DNA of 64,000 bases from contig JANSXV010000002.1 in assembly GCA_024742735.1 (NCBI GenBank), forward strand, positions 496,001 through 560,000. The letters run 5' to 3'. Below the pieces are notes generated by a model. The model was not told the DNA's origin. It was given only the letters and a program-made list of their open reading frames with translations, and made no database searches. Positions 16,336 through 25,224 of the stretch are shown here, one piece after another. Positions within the stretch are counted from its first letter, which is position 1. Each line of letters starts with the position of its first letter. The translations under genes and the position numbers were made by a program. The stretch is from Alphaproteobacteria bacterium (GTDB lineage Bacteria; Pseudomonadota; Alphaproteobacteria; Caulobacterales; Maricaulaceae).

Positions 16336-17271
16336 TTGCTGTTGAAGTCGTCTCGTCTCGCCCTGTCTGTCTGCGTGTTCGCAGCCAGTTTCGCCAGCGC
16401 CTCCTACGCCCAGGATGATTTCTGGGCCGGCGGCGCCGTTTCCGCCGACATGGCGCCGCTCCAGGCGGCCTACGAGCGCGCGACGTCTGCGGTCGACGGC
16501 GATGAAATCCGGACTCTTCTTCGCCTTGGCGTATCGGTTGATCATCGTGACGACGCCGGGCGGACAGCTCTGTGGTATGCGGCGCGCGCCGGCGAGACCA
16601 AGCTTATCGCAGAACTGCTCGCCGATGGCGCCGACCCCAGCCTTTCAGACCGCGACGGGGCCTCTGCGCTGCACCTTGTTTCGAACGCCGCCGCAGCCCT
16701 CGGAGCCGCTGACCAGCTTGTGTCCTACGGTGCGGATATCAATGCACAGGACCACACCGGCGCAACGCCGCTCCTGCTGGCGATGAGGGCGAATGCGGAG
16801 CTCATCTGGGCGGAGTGGTTTCTGGCGCGCGGCGCCGATCCCTTCATTCCCGACGCGAGCGGCGATCGAGCCGCCAGTCTGATCCGGACACGTCTGAACG
16901 AGGCGCCGTCTAGGGCTGAATCGTCTCAGCCGCAGGCGGCGCAGGACCGCAGCCTGCTGCGCAGCGCATTGAGCCTCGGCGTGGCGGCCTATGCCGGGAC
17001 CGAAGCGGGCCTCGTGACGGACATTGTCGCAGATGTCGCGCTCGGCGATCGCGGTCAGGGCGGCTCTGGCTCTTCGGCGTCCGGGGCGTCACGAGAGGCG
17101 CCTGTCCGCGCCCGCGTCGCCTGGCTGCTCGCTGCGGCGGAGGCCGGGTGCGGCTCCCCGGGGGCTTCGATCGAAGAGTGCCCGGCGGGACGGCCGGTCA
17201 CGGCGGCGACGCTTCGTGCGCTTGAGATACCGGATACCGAAGGCGCCACGGACTGGGGTTTTGCGCCCTAG
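16336..17271 (+). CDS. Periplasmic ankyrin-repeat protein
   Basis: About 311 residues with a signal peptide (LALSVCVFAASFASASYAQ) followed by three or four ankyrin repeats between residues 45 and 180 (DAGRTALWYAARAGETKLIA, GADPSLSDRDGASALHLV, GADINAQDHTGATPLLLA). The TTG at 16336 is chosen because AAGGAG ends six bases upstream and the signal peptide begins there; the frame itself runs back to 16174 but would overlap the divergent gene. The C-terminal 120 residues are not recognised. Such proteins usually bind other proteins in the periplasm. Confidence 0.75.
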   Translation: MLLKSSRLALSVCVFAASFASASYAQDDFWAGGAVSADMAPLQAAYERATSAVDGDEIRTLLRLGVSVDHRDDAGRTALWYAARAGETKLIAELLADGADPSLSDRDGASALHLVSNAAAALGAADQLVSYGADINAQDHTGATPLLLAMRANAELIWAEWFLARGADPFIPDASGDRAASLIRTRLNEAPSRAESSQPQAAQDRSLLRSALSLGVAAYAGTEAGLVTDIVADVALGDRGQGGSGSSASGASREAPVRARVAWLLAAAEAGCGSPGASIEECPAGRPVTAATLRALEIPDTEGATDWGFAP

Positions 17272-17277
17272 ACCGAC

Positions 17278-18030
17278 TCAGACCGCCTCGAACCCGCCGC
17301 CATCGCGGCGCTTCACCGCAAACACCTCACGCAGGACGTCTTCGCTCAGCGCTTGCTCAGGCGGGCCGTCGGCGATGAGGCGGCCCTGATCCAGCACCAC
17401 GATCCGGTCGGCATAGCGTTCGGCCAGCGCCAGATCGTGGCTGGCGATGATGACGCCGGCCCCGCGCAAGGATTCCTCGCGCAGGATTTCCATGGCGTCG
17501 AGCTGGTGGCGCGGATCGAGCGCGGCGCAAGGCTCGTCGGCGAGGATCAGGTCGGCGCGGGTGGCCAGGATGCGCGCCAGATTGGCCCGCGCCTGCTCCC
17601 CGCCGGACAGACGCCTGACGCCCTCATGGCGCAGATGCTCCACATCGGCGCGCCTCAGGGCGTCGTCCACGGCCTCCCGGTCGGCGGCGGGCAGGCGGTC
17701 ATAATGACGCCCGCCCCAGGCATGGCGGCCGAGCGCGGCGAGCTCCTGCACCGGGATCAGCCAGGCGGCCTGATAGATCTGCGGCAGATAGGCGATGCGC
17801 CGCGCGCGGATGAGGCTCGGGATGCCGGCGGGCGCTTCGCCGTCGATCAGCACCTCGCCAGAGTCCGGATCGAGCCGGGAGGAGGCGATCAGGATCAGCG
17901 TGCTCTTGCCCGCCCCGTTCGGGCCCACGAGCGCGACGACCTCGCCGCCCTCCACCGACAGCGAGACATCGCTCAGCACGGTCTTGCCGCCGAGCGTGTG
18001 AGTGACGTGTCTAAGGTCCAGCAGGCTCAT
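17278..18030 (-). CDS. btuD: Vitamin B12 ABC importer, ATP-binding subunit (BtuD-like)
   Basis: 250 residues with all ABC ATPase motifs: Walker A GPNGAGKST (36-44), signature LSGGEQARANLARIL, Walker B LILADEP and the H-loop IIASHD. It belongs to the FecE/BtuD type that energises import of cobalamin, heme or siderophores. The start at 18030 gives an ATGA overlap with the permease gene; a longer frame to 18063 is less likely. Cobalamin is inferred from the riboswitch at the head of the operon. Confidence 0.9.
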   Translation of the reverse strand: MSLLDLRHVTHTLGGKTVLSDVSLSVEGGEVVALVGPNGAGKSTLILIASSRLDPDSGEVLIDGEAPAGIPSLIRARRIAYLPQIYQAAWLIPVQELAALGRHAWGGRHYDRLPAADREAVDDALRRADVEHLRHEGVRRLSGGEQARANLARILATRADLILADEPCAALDPRHQLDAMEILREESLRGAGVIIASHDLALAERYADRIVVLDQGRLIADGPPEQALSEDVLREVFAVKRRDGGGFEAV

Positions 18031-19016
18031 GCGCCCAGCCTCGCGCTGCGTGCGGCGATCCATATGAAGGCCGGCGCGCCTATGAGAGCCGCCGCCACGC
18101 CCAGGCGCAATTCCTGGTCCAGCGGCGCGACCCTGAGCGCCGTGTCGGCGAGCAGCAGGATCAAGCCGCCGAGCAGCGCGCCGGGCACGATCACGCGGGC
18201 CGGATCATGGTTCACGAAGGGCCGCATCAGGTGCGGCGCGACGATGCCGACAAAGCCGATGACCCCAGCCACGGCCACTGAAGCTCCGGTCAGCAATGCA
18301 GCCCCGGTCACGATCAGCAGGCGCGTGCGCGCCACGTTGGCGCCCAGGGTCTCCGCGGTCATCTCGCCCAGGGTCAGGGCGCGCAGGCCCGGCGCAGCGA
18401 GCGCGATCAGACCGGCTCCGGCGATCCAGAACGGCGCGGCGAAGGCCAGATCGATCGCCGAGCGATTGGCCACCGAGCCGAGCATCCAGGTGATCAGGTC
18501 GGACAGGGCGAACGGGTTGGGCGCCAGATTTATGGCGAGCGCGGTCAGCGCTCCGGCGAAGCTGGACAGGCCGACGCCGGTCAGGATCAGCTGGACCGGG
18601 CTGATCCGGTCCGCGCCCGCGACGGCGAGCACCGCCGTGGCCAGCAGGGCGAACACGATGGCCAGAACCGGCGCGGCGAAGGCGCTGATCGCGGCGAGGC
18701 CGAAATAGATGGCGATCACCGCGCCCAGCGCCGCGCTCGCCGAGACGCCCAGCACGCCGGGGTCAGCGAGCGGGTTCCTTAACAGGCCCTGCAGCGCCGC
18801 GCCGCTGGCGCCCAGCGCTGCGCCGGTGCAGAAGGCGGCGAGCGCGCGGGGCAGTCGGATCTCCCAGATTATGACGCGTGCACTGTCAGAACCGGTCAGC
18901 GTCAGGCCGCCGAGCGTTTCCCCCAGACCCATGGGCGACGTCCCGGCGAGCAGGGCCAGAAGCAGCGCGGCGAGGCTGGCCGCGGCGAGCGCCGGGGTGA
19001 CCGCGATCCGGCTCAT
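18027..19016 (-). CDS. btuC: Vitamin B12 ABC importer, permease (BtuC/FecCD family)
   Basis: 329 residues, mostly hydrophobic, with about nine or ten membrane segments as in BtuC. The family motifs RLPRALAAFCTGAALGASGA and LLRNPLADPGVLGVSASAAL are intact, as is GVIGFVGIVAPHLMRP, the segment that couples to the ATPase. The gene overlaps both neighbours by four bases (ATGA), so the three importer genes are probably translated together. The imported ligand is taken as cobalamin from the upstream riboswitch and receptor. Confidence 0.92.
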   Translation of the reverse strand: MSRIAVTPALAAASLAALLLALLAGTSPMGLGETLGGLTLTGSDSARVIIWEIRLPRALAAFCTGAALGASGAALQGLLRNPLADPGVLGVSASAALGAVIAIYFGLAAISAFAAPVLAIVFALLATAVLAVAGADRISPVQLILTGVGLSSFAGALTALAINLAPNPFALSDLITWMLGSVANRSAIDLAFAAPFWIAGAGLIALAAPGLRALTLGEMTAETLGANVARTRLLIVTGAALLTGASVAVAGVIGFVGIVAPHLMRPFVNHDPARVIVPGALLGGLILLLADTALRVAPLDQELRLGVAAALIGAPAFIWIAARSARLGA

Positions 19017-19864
19017 GGCGCGGCCTCACCGGGCGCGATGGCCGTTGCGGTCAGGGCGGCGTTCGCATGCTCGCGGATGCGCCGGGCGGCGGCGGCGAGA
19101 GTCCAGCTGGAGCAGGACACATCCGCACCGTCCAGCTCGATCCGGGTCGAGCGTTCGAACAGGTCCTGGAAGACCGGGTGGCGGCCCATGGACCAGCTGT
19201 CGACCGGCGCGCTGGCGCCGTCGAAAAAGGCGGTGACGACCAGATCGGGCTCCTGATCGATCAGGCCTTCCAGCGGGAGGCTGCGCCAGCCCGCCGCGCC
19301 GTCCCGCGCGGCGGCGTTCTCGAAATTCGCCGCCTGAAGCAGGGCGTCGATCATGGTGCCGGACCCGGCGGTGACGCCGGAGGGGGTCATGTAGAGGGCC
19401 GACAGGCGCGGGCCGTCATCGGCGGCGGCCAGGTCAGCCTCCATCTGGGCGATCAGAACCTCGCCGCGGTCAGGATGGCCAATCGCGTCGGCGGCCCGGC
19501 GGACCATGGTGCGCACGGCGTCAAAGTCGTTCGCATAGCCCAGATCATGCACATCCACGCCCAGCCGCGCGAAATAGCCTCGTGCCCGCGCGCCGCCGCC
19601 ATAGCTGCGAACCACCAGATCGGGATCGAGCGCCAGCACGTCTTCAGCCGCGTCGCGCACGCGCGGCAGGCCCGCCGCGCGCTCGCGCAGGGCTGAATGG
19701 GCGTCGCCGGCCTGGACCGAGACCGCCAGGATCTGGTCCGGGTCGGCGAGCGCCAGCACGTACTGGTCGGCGCAATAGTCCAGCGAGACCACGCGCGGCG
19801 CGTCCTGACCGGCGCCGCCGCCGGTCAGGAGCGCGAGGGCAAGAAGGCCGGCGCCAAGACCCAT
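19013..19864 (-). CDS. btuF: Periplasmic cobalamin-binding protein (BtuF-like)
   Basis: 283 residues with an N-terminal signal sequence (MGLGAGLLALALLTGGGAGQ) and a class III binding-protein fold (PRVVSLDYCADQYVLALADP, then LALDPDLVVRSYGG, then EPDLVVTAFF). It hands ligand from the outer-membrane receptor to the BtuCD-like importer. It starts one base inside the receptor gene stop (TGATG). Cobalamin is the likely ligand because the operon carries a B12 riboswitch; heme-binding relatives share the fold. Confidence 0.88.
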   Translation of the reverse strand: MGLGAGLLALALLTGGGAGQDAPRVVSLDYCADQYVLALADPDQILAVSVQAGDAHSALRERAAGLPRVRDAAEDVLALDPDLVVRSYGGGARARGYFARLGVDVHDLGYANDFDAVRTMVRRAADAIGHPDRGEVLIAQMEADLAAADDGPRLSALYMTPSGVTAGSGTMIDALLQAANFENAAARDGAAGWRSLPLEGLIDQEPDLVVTAFFDGASAPVDSWSMGRHPVFQDLFERSTRIELDGADVSCSSWTLAAAARRIREHANAALTATAIAPGEAAP

Positions 19865-21789
19865 CAGCGCGCCTCCGGCCGCCAGCGCAGCCCGATCGTC
19901 ACCGCGCGCGGGGCGCCGGCGAAGGAGGCGGGCTGTTCATAGGTCTCATCCAGCAGGTTGGTCGCCGACAGGAAAAGCTGTGCGCTGTCGCCCAGATCCA
20001 GCGTGCCGGTCAGGTCCACGGTCTGATATCCGTCGATAATCTGGCCTGAGGCGATGAAGAAGCCGGCGTCGTCATAGGTCACGTCGCGGCGCTCGCCCAC
20101 ATGGTTGTAGCGCACGGTGAGGGCCGCGAAATCGCTGGGCCGGACCACCGCGCGCGCCGACCAGGCGTGCCCGGGCCGGCGCTGCAGCCGGGCGCCGGTG
20201 TCGGCGTTGATCGCGTCGGTATACGTGTAGTCTGCGGCCAGGGTGAGCGCGTCGATGGGCGTCCATTCCGCATAGGCTTCCCAGCCGGACAGATCGGCCT
20301 GGCCGATATTCCGGTTGGTCCCTGTGAAGGTGGTGAAGTCGAACACGTTTTCGATCAGATTCTCCACCGCGCCGTCATACCAGGCCGCGCCGAACGCGAC
20401 GGTCTCAAGCGTCGTATCGAAGCCGATCTCGACCGTCTCGCCCTCTTCCGGTTCCAGGTCCGGATTGGGCGTGACGAAGGCCGAGCTGGCGAAGCGTTCC
20501 GACAGGGTCGGCGCCTTGAAGCTCGTGCCATAGCTTGCGCGCAGGCGCGTGGAGAGCGCGGGCAGGGCGTAGACCGCCCCGATATTGCCCGTCGTCTGGC
20601 CGCCAAAGGCTTCGTAATCGTCGTACCGGGCTGAAGCGGTGACCGTCAGCGCCTCGGTCAGGCCGCCCTGGACTGCGGCGTAGAGCGAGACGGTGTCTTC
20701 GGAAACGCTCAGCGGATTATTGAAGGCGGTGTCGGTGTCGATGCGCTCATCCTGCCAGTCGAGTCCGGCGCTGATCAGCGGGTCGATCAGGACATCGGCG
20801 CCCCGGGGGCGCCAGGCAAGGCTCGCCTGGGCGAAGTCGCGCTCGGCCTCGTAGGTGTCGGTGATCGCCGCCCCGTCGAGGCTTTCCAGATCATAGATCA
20901 CCTGCCCGCCCCGTATCCGGGTCTCCAGCGCGCCGTTCGGCGTCGCCCCGTGAAGACCCAGAGCCCAGAGCGTCTGGTCATCGCGCGTCTCGAGGTCAGG
21001 ATCGTCGGCGCGCTGGAAGCCGGTCGGTCCGCCGGAGAAGGTGTCGAACTCCGACACCGCTTCACGGCGGCGGATGAGGGCGTCGAGGCGGAGGCTGTCG
21101 GTCAGGTCGATCTCGCCACTGGCGGTGATCACGTCGACGCTGGCGCCGTCCGGGTCGCCGGTCGCCGTGGCGATGCGGGCCGGCGTGACGTCATAGCCGT
21201 CGCTCTCAAACGTCTCGGCCGTGATCACGCCGCGAACCCGCTCGCCGCCATAGCCTGCACCGGCGAGCGCCCGGATCGTGTTGAACTCGCCGACGGACGC
21301 TTCGGCGAAGGGCTGGAAGCCGGTCTCCGGGGCCGAGCGCGGCAGGATGTTGATCACCCCGCCGATGGCGTCCGAGCCATAGAGCGAGGACAGCGGTCCG
21401 CGCACGATCTCGATCCGGCCCGCATCGCCAAGCAGGTCGGAGCCGAAATTGAACACGCCCGTCGCGGTGCTGGGATCATTCAGGCGGATGCCGTCATAGA
21501 GGGCGAGCGTGTGCTTGGAGTTGGCGCCGCGGATGAAAACGCTGGTCAATGAGCCTGCCGGGCCGTTCTGCACGGCGGACACGCCTGGCTCGTCCTTCAG
21601 GAGGTCGGCGAGGGTGGCGACGCCGTCCAGTTCGATCTCCTCGCGGTCGATGATCGAGACGCTGGCGGGCAGGCGTTCAGCGGCGCTTTCCGCCCGTATC
21701 GAGGTGACGGTGATGGTGTCGGTCTGGCTGAGCGCCGGAGCGGTTAGAAGCGCAGTCAGCGCCGCGCCGGCGCAAAGGGTCGGTCTCAT
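19864..21789 (-). CDS. btuB: TonB-dependent vitamin B12 receptor (BtuB-like)
   Basis: About 641 residues. A signal peptide (ALTALLTAPALSQ) is followed by a short TonB-box region (TDTITVTS), a plug domain (ERLPASVSIIDREEIE, RGANSKHTLALYDGIRLNDP, IEIVRGPLSSLYGSDAIGGV) and a 22-strand-type barrel. The SKHTLALYDGIRLNDP plug segment is typical of BtuB. ATG 21789 is chosen because the signal peptide starts there; upstream codons lie in the riboswitch leader. It heads a btuB-F-C-D operon. Confidence 0.93.
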   Translation of the reverse strand: MRPTLCAGAALTALLTAPALSQTDTITVTSIRAESAAERLPASVSIIDREEIELDGVATLADLLKDEPGVSAVQNGPAGSLTSVFIRGANSKHTLALYDGIRLNDPSTATGVFNFGSDLLGDAGRIEIVRGPLSSLYGSDAIGGVINILPRSAPETGFQPFAEASVGEFNTIRALAGAGYGGERVRGVITAETFESDGYDVTPARIATATGDPDGASVDVITASGEIDLTDSLRLDALIRRREAVSEFDTFSGGPTGFQRADDPDLETRDDQTLWALGLHGATPNGALETRIRGGQVIYDLESLDGAAITDTYEAERDFAQASLAWRPRGADVLIDPLISAGLDWQDERIDTDTAFNNPLSVSEDTVSLYAAVQGGLTEALTVTASARYDDYEAFGGQTTGNIGAVYALPALSTRLRASYGTSFKAPTLSERFASSAFVTPNPDLEPEEGETVEIGFDTTLETVAFGAAWYDGAVENLIENVFDFTTFTGTNRNIGQADLSGWEAYAEWTPIDALTLAADYTYTDAINADTGARLQRRPGHAWSARAVVRPSDFAALTVRYNHVGERRDVTYDDAGFFIASGQIIDGYQTVDLTGTLDLGDSAQLFLSATNLLDETYEQPASFAGAPRAVTIGLRWRPEAR

Positions 21790-21910
21790 AAACGTGTCTC
21801 CCGTCGGCTCCGCAGCGAGCCTTGCGCAGCCGGTCAAAAGCGACGGCGCTGATCTGCGGAACAAGACGGACGCCCCACAGCGCTCACGCGCCTGATGACG
21901 TCGCTTCTGA

Positions 21911-21925
21911 CGGAAGAGTCTTCCG
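21911..21925. promoter_or_regulatory. Short hairpin between riboswitch and btuB
   Basis: A perfect 5-bp-stem palindrome, CGGAA-GAGTC-TTCCG, lies between the B12 aptamer and the btuB start. No T-run follows on the minus strand, so if it belongs to the expression platform it more likely acts on translation or by pairing with aptamer sequence than as an intrinsic terminator. The role is inferred from position only. Confidence 0.4.
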
Positions 21926-21965
21926 CGTCCTGACGGCGTGCTCCCGCACCGCGAACGAGCGACCG

Positions 21966-22168
21966 CGCCGGCAGGTCTCCTGGCTTGCAGGTCATCGCCC
22001 CTATGCTGCGCCGCCTTCCCGGATCGCAGATCCAGTGGCTGTGTGGCGCTGGGCTCGCTGCTCACAGTAGCGGGGACTGCTCCGGACTTGGACGGCCAGG
22101 CCGTCCGCACCGGTATTCCCTTTTCACTCCCTCGCGGGAGAACCGTCGCGTCTGCTTGCTTAGTCGCA
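21966..22168 (-). ncRNA. Cobalamin (B12) riboswitch
   Basis: On the minus strand the conserved elements appear in order: GGGAATACCGGTG (22120-22108), CCCGCTACTGTGA (22074-22062), and the B12 box AGCCAGGAGACCTGCC (21985-21970), with the expected paired arms between them, for example GGACGGCC with GGCCGTCC. This is the AdoCbl-type aptamer. It lies about 180 bases before btuB, so coenzyme B12 should lower expression of the uptake operon. Its promoter must lie close to or within the 3-prime end of the glycosyltransferase gene. Confidence 0.96.
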
Positions 22169-22193
22169 GGCGCAGGCGGGCGTCAAGAAAACC

Positions 22194-24122
22194 CTACGCC
22201 GTGAAGGGCGGTTTCTGGCGCGGCTTTTTCGCTTCGACCGCCCGGTCTTCGGCCTTGTCGGGGTAAATCAGCGAGAGCGTGGAGCCCAGCGTGTAGTAGG
22301 AGCGCAGGAAGCGGAAACCCATGTAGAGCGGCAGGATCGGCAAGAGGTCCAGCCGGCGCCAGATCGCAAGGACGACGAAGGCGAGCACGAAGGGCATGCC
22401 CAGCACCACCGCCACTACGGTGGCGAAGCCGGGGTGGCCGTACACGCCGCCGAACAGGAAAAACACGATCAGCCCGTAGATCAGCAGCGGCGTCATCATG
22501 GCCCGCCGCGCGCCATTCAGAAGCGTGAAGGGCAGCACGACATTGCCGATGATGGAGCCGTTGCGGAACAGGACCGTGCGATTATGGGCCGTCACGTGAT
22601 AGAGCGAACGGAACCAGCGCGTGCGCTGCTCGCGCAGGAAGGCCACCGTGTCCGGGGTCTCGGTGTAGAATTTCGCCTTGGGGTCGGAGACCATGCGGTA
22701 GCCGAGCGAGGTCATGGCCAGCGTGATGTCGGTGTCTTCGCCGTTCATGCCCTCGGTGAAGCCGCCCGCCTCGTCCAGGGCGGCCATGCGGTAGATCACG
22801 AACATGCCCGGCAGGCCGAAAATGCCGCCGAACGCCCCGAAGCTGACCTGCACGAAGCCGTGGCGCAAAAGCACCTCGATGGCGCGCACCTTGGACAGGA
22901 GGCCTTCGCCTTCGTGGGGCAAAGGCAGGCCGCCCACCGCGCCGACCTTGCGATTGGCGAAATGGCGCATGGCGACCCGGATCGCGTCGTCGCCGATTTC
23001 GGTGTCGGCGTCGATGCGCACCACGAAGTCTTCCTCGACCAGATCAAGGCCGCGATTGAGCGCGCGCGCCTTGCCGGGAATGTCGCTGGCGTCGACGATG
23101 AAGCTGTCGATATTCGCGCACCCTGACAGCACCGCCTGCGCCAGCGCTGCGGTCTCGTCGGAGGAGCAATTCTCCATCACGATGACGCGCACCGGCCCGT
23201 CATAGCGCTCAGCGGCGCGATTCACCGCTTCCAGCGTCTGCTTGATCTGGTGAGCTTCGTTGTGAGCCGGGATGAGCACGCTGACCGGCGGGGCGAACTT
23301 GCGCCGGCGCGAGAGCATGTTTCGGATCCAGCCCAGGAAGGCCAGCTGGCCGGTCATGACCTGCTGGGCCAGGAACACGCCGGGCCCCATCCCGCCCAGA
23401 AGCGCGATGGAGCGGACATATTCGGCTTCGGCCTCGAACAGCACCGCGACCACGATGGCGATGACCGCGGCGATCAGGCCCACGGCGAAGACCAGAGCGT
23501 ACTCGTAGAATTTGCCGGTCCGCAGGTTCGCAACGCCGGAGTCCACCGGAAGGCGGGCGTTGTTCAACAGGGTGTGCGGGAAGATCGCGAGCCCCGCCAT
23601 CCCTACGAGGAATTGCTGGAAGTGGATGGGCCAGACGGCGTTGGCGAAGCGCCAGCTCGCCCAGCTCGCCCCGTCCACGACGGCGCAGGCGAGCGCGAAC
23701 TTGAACAGGAACAGGAGCGCCAGCTTCGACCGGGTCAGCACGCCGCCATAGGCGAAGATGGCGTAGGTCAGGAAGAAGCTGAGCAGGAATGTGCGCACCG
23801 GCAGGACTTCGTTCGCCCGGTCGGCGCTGAATCCGACGAAGTCGCGCGGCAAGGTCAGGCCGAGCTGGGCCGCCATCACCTCGGGCAGCGCCAGGAGGAT
23901 GATCGAGATGAACGCGAAGGCGATCAGGGCGGTGTCCTGGATCACGCGGGGCCGGGCCACCGAAACGCCCTGGGGCGCGGAGTCCACCGAGCGGAAGAAG
24001 TCCGCGCTGCGCCCCTGGGAATCCAGCTTCGCCGGCCCTGGGCCCTTGCGATCCTTGACCTTGTCAGGCCGTGGCGGCGCCGGCGGCGCCTGTGTCCCGG
24101 TCTTGTCTGTTTCGTCGAGCAT
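22194..24122 (-). CDS. Membrane glycosyltransferase family 2, processive exopolysaccharide synthase
   Basis: 642 residues. About five hydrophobic segments in the first 250 residues precede a cytoplasmic GT2 domain (PVSVLIPAHNEAHQIKQTLE), with the nucleotide-sugar DxD as RIDADTE, the acceptor-site GED as NGEDTD, and the processive-synthase motif QRTRW, followed by further membrane segments. This is the layout of cellulose/hyaluronan-type synthases, but there is no C-terminal PilZ domain, so c-di-GMP control through PilZ is not expected. The first 45 residues are charged and proline-rich. It is divergent from the barrel and BcsB-like genes, its likely partners. The polymer is unknown. Confidence 0.88.
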   Translation of the reverse strand: MLDETDKTGTQAPPAPPRPDKVKDRKGPGPAKLDSQGRSADFFRSVDSAPQGVSVARPRVIQDTALIAFAFISIILLALPEVMAAQLGLTLPRDFVGFSADRANEVLPVRTFLLSFFLTYAIFAYGGVLTRSKLALLFLFKFALACAVVDGASWASWRFANAVWPIHFQQFLVGMAGLAIFPHTLLNNARLPVDSGVANLRTGKFYEYALVFAVGLIAAVIAIVVAVLFEAEAEYVRSIALLGGMGPGVFLAQQVMTGQLAFLGWIRNMLSRRRKFAPPVSVLIPAHNEAHQIKQTLEAVNRAAERYDGPVRVIVMENCSSDETAALAQAVLSGCANIDSFIVDASDIPGKARALNRGLDLVEEDFVVRIDADTEIGDDAIRVAMRHFANRKVGAVGGLPLPHEGEGLLSKVRAIEVLLRHGFVQVSFGAFGGIFGLPGMFVIYRMAALDEAGGFTEGMNGEDTDITLAMTSLGYRMVSDPKAKFYTETPDTVAFLREQRTRWFRSLYHVTAHNRTVLFRNGSIIGNVVLPFTLLNGARRAMMTPLLIYGLIVFFLFGGVYGHPGFATVVAVVLGMPFVLAFVVLAIWRRLDLLPILPLYMGFRFLRSYYTLGSTLSLIYPDKAEDRAVEAKKPRQKPPFTA

Positions 24123-24193
24123 GTCCGCCCCTCGCCCGAAAATCGCCTGATCCGCGCCCTAACGCGTCCCCAAACCGGGCCTAGCCTTCAGTA

Positions 24194-24209
24194 TTAAGGA
24201 ATTGTTTAC
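24194..24209. promoter_or_regulatory. Possible CtrA-like box between divergent polysaccharide genes
   Basis: TTAA-GGAATTG-TTTAC lies in the 166-bp divergent region between the synthase and barrel genes. It matches the Caulobacter-type TTAA-N7-TTAA CtrA site with one mismatch. In GC-rich DNA such an AT-rich string stands out, but a single degenerate site is weak evidence. Confidence 0.3.
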
Positions 24210-24288
24210 CCGTGAATAGGGCGGGGTTAGGGTCGCAATTGTGGCCGTGCGGCGCCGGGAAGCGCATCAGGGGCCGAGGGGAAGACAG

Positions 24289-25224
24289 ATGAACACCAAA
24301 ACCTGGATGAGTGTGAGCGCGGCCGCCCTGGCGGTTGCTGGCGGTGCGGCGGCGGAGGCGCAGGACGGCCGGTTCGAGCTGCGGTCCGACACCATGATCG
24401 CGCGAGCCGATCCGTTCGCGCCCGACGAGGAACTGCTGACCCCGCTGGGCGCGCCGTTCGATCTGGAGACCGGGTTTGACTCCAACACCTGGGCGCGCTG
24501 GGTCCAGCCGCTGGAAGGCCGCAAGGTCCTGCGGTTTGAGCAACAGGTGCGCGTGCGCGCCTATTTCGACCGGGACGAGCTGAATTCCATCCTGCTGACG
24601 CCGCGGGTTCAATACTGGGACACCACGGCCGACAATCGCTTCCAGTTCCGCATCTACGGCGCGTATTCCCATCTCACGCGGGATGGCGACACCCAGTGGA
24701 CGCGGCCTGAGACCGAGGTGCAGCTGCGCTGGCGCCCGAACGGGACCCGGACCGCGGAGACCGTCGCCCGGGTGCGTCTGAACGCCTATGATTTCGAGGA
24801 CGCGGCGCTGCAGGGTCTGGACTCCACGCGCGTGCGTTATGGTCTCGAGCAGTTCTTCCGGACCGAGGACGAGTCTCTCCAGCTGCGCCTGTCGGCCTTC
24901 TTCGAGACAGCCGACGCCGACCAGGCCCGCTTCAGCTTTGAAGAGGTGCGCACGCGCGCCGAGGTCGCGTGGCGGCCTGACGACAAGACCGTGGTGATCG
25001 CCGGCCTGGACTATCGTGATCGCGATTATGACGCGGCCTTCGGCGGCGCTTTCCCTCAACCGCGCGCCGATCAGCGCTTCACAGGCGATATCCGCGTGGA
25101 GCGCGAAATCTCCGAGCGCATCACCGCCTTTGCGGCGGCGGGCTATCTGGACAATGAGTCCAACATTTCCCTGCGCGATTATGCCGGGGAGACTTTCCAG
25201 CTCGGCTTCCGCGTCGAGTTCTAG
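24289..25224 (+). CDS. Outer-membrane beta-barrel protein of the polysaccharide locus
   Basis: 311 residues with a signal peptide (ALAVAGGAAAEAQ) and a body rich in alternating aromatic and polar strands (FQFRIYGAYSHLT, VQLRWRP, VVIAGLDYRDRDYD). It ends in phenylalanine (QLGFRVEF), the usual barrel-assembly signal. ATG 24289 follows GGGGAAG and starts the signal peptide; a GTG frame from 24241 has no such support. It could be an export pore, an equivalent of BcsC barrel function, or a surface anchor. No TPR domain is present. Confidence 0.75.
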   Translation: MNTKTWMSVSAAALAVAGGAAAEAQDGRFELRSDTMIARADPFAPDEELLTPLGAPFDLETGFDSNTWARWVQPLEGRKVLRFEQQVRVRAYFDRDELNSILLTPRVQYWDTTADNRFQFRIYGAYSHLTRDGDTQWTRPETEVQLRWRPNGTRTAETVARVRLNAYDFEDAALQGLDSTRVRYGLEQFFRTEDESLQLRLSAFFETADADQARFSFEEVRTRAEVAWRPDDKTVVIAGLDYRDRDYDAAFGGAFPQPRADQRFTGDIRVEREISERITAFAAAGYLDNESNISLRDYAGETFQLGFRVEF

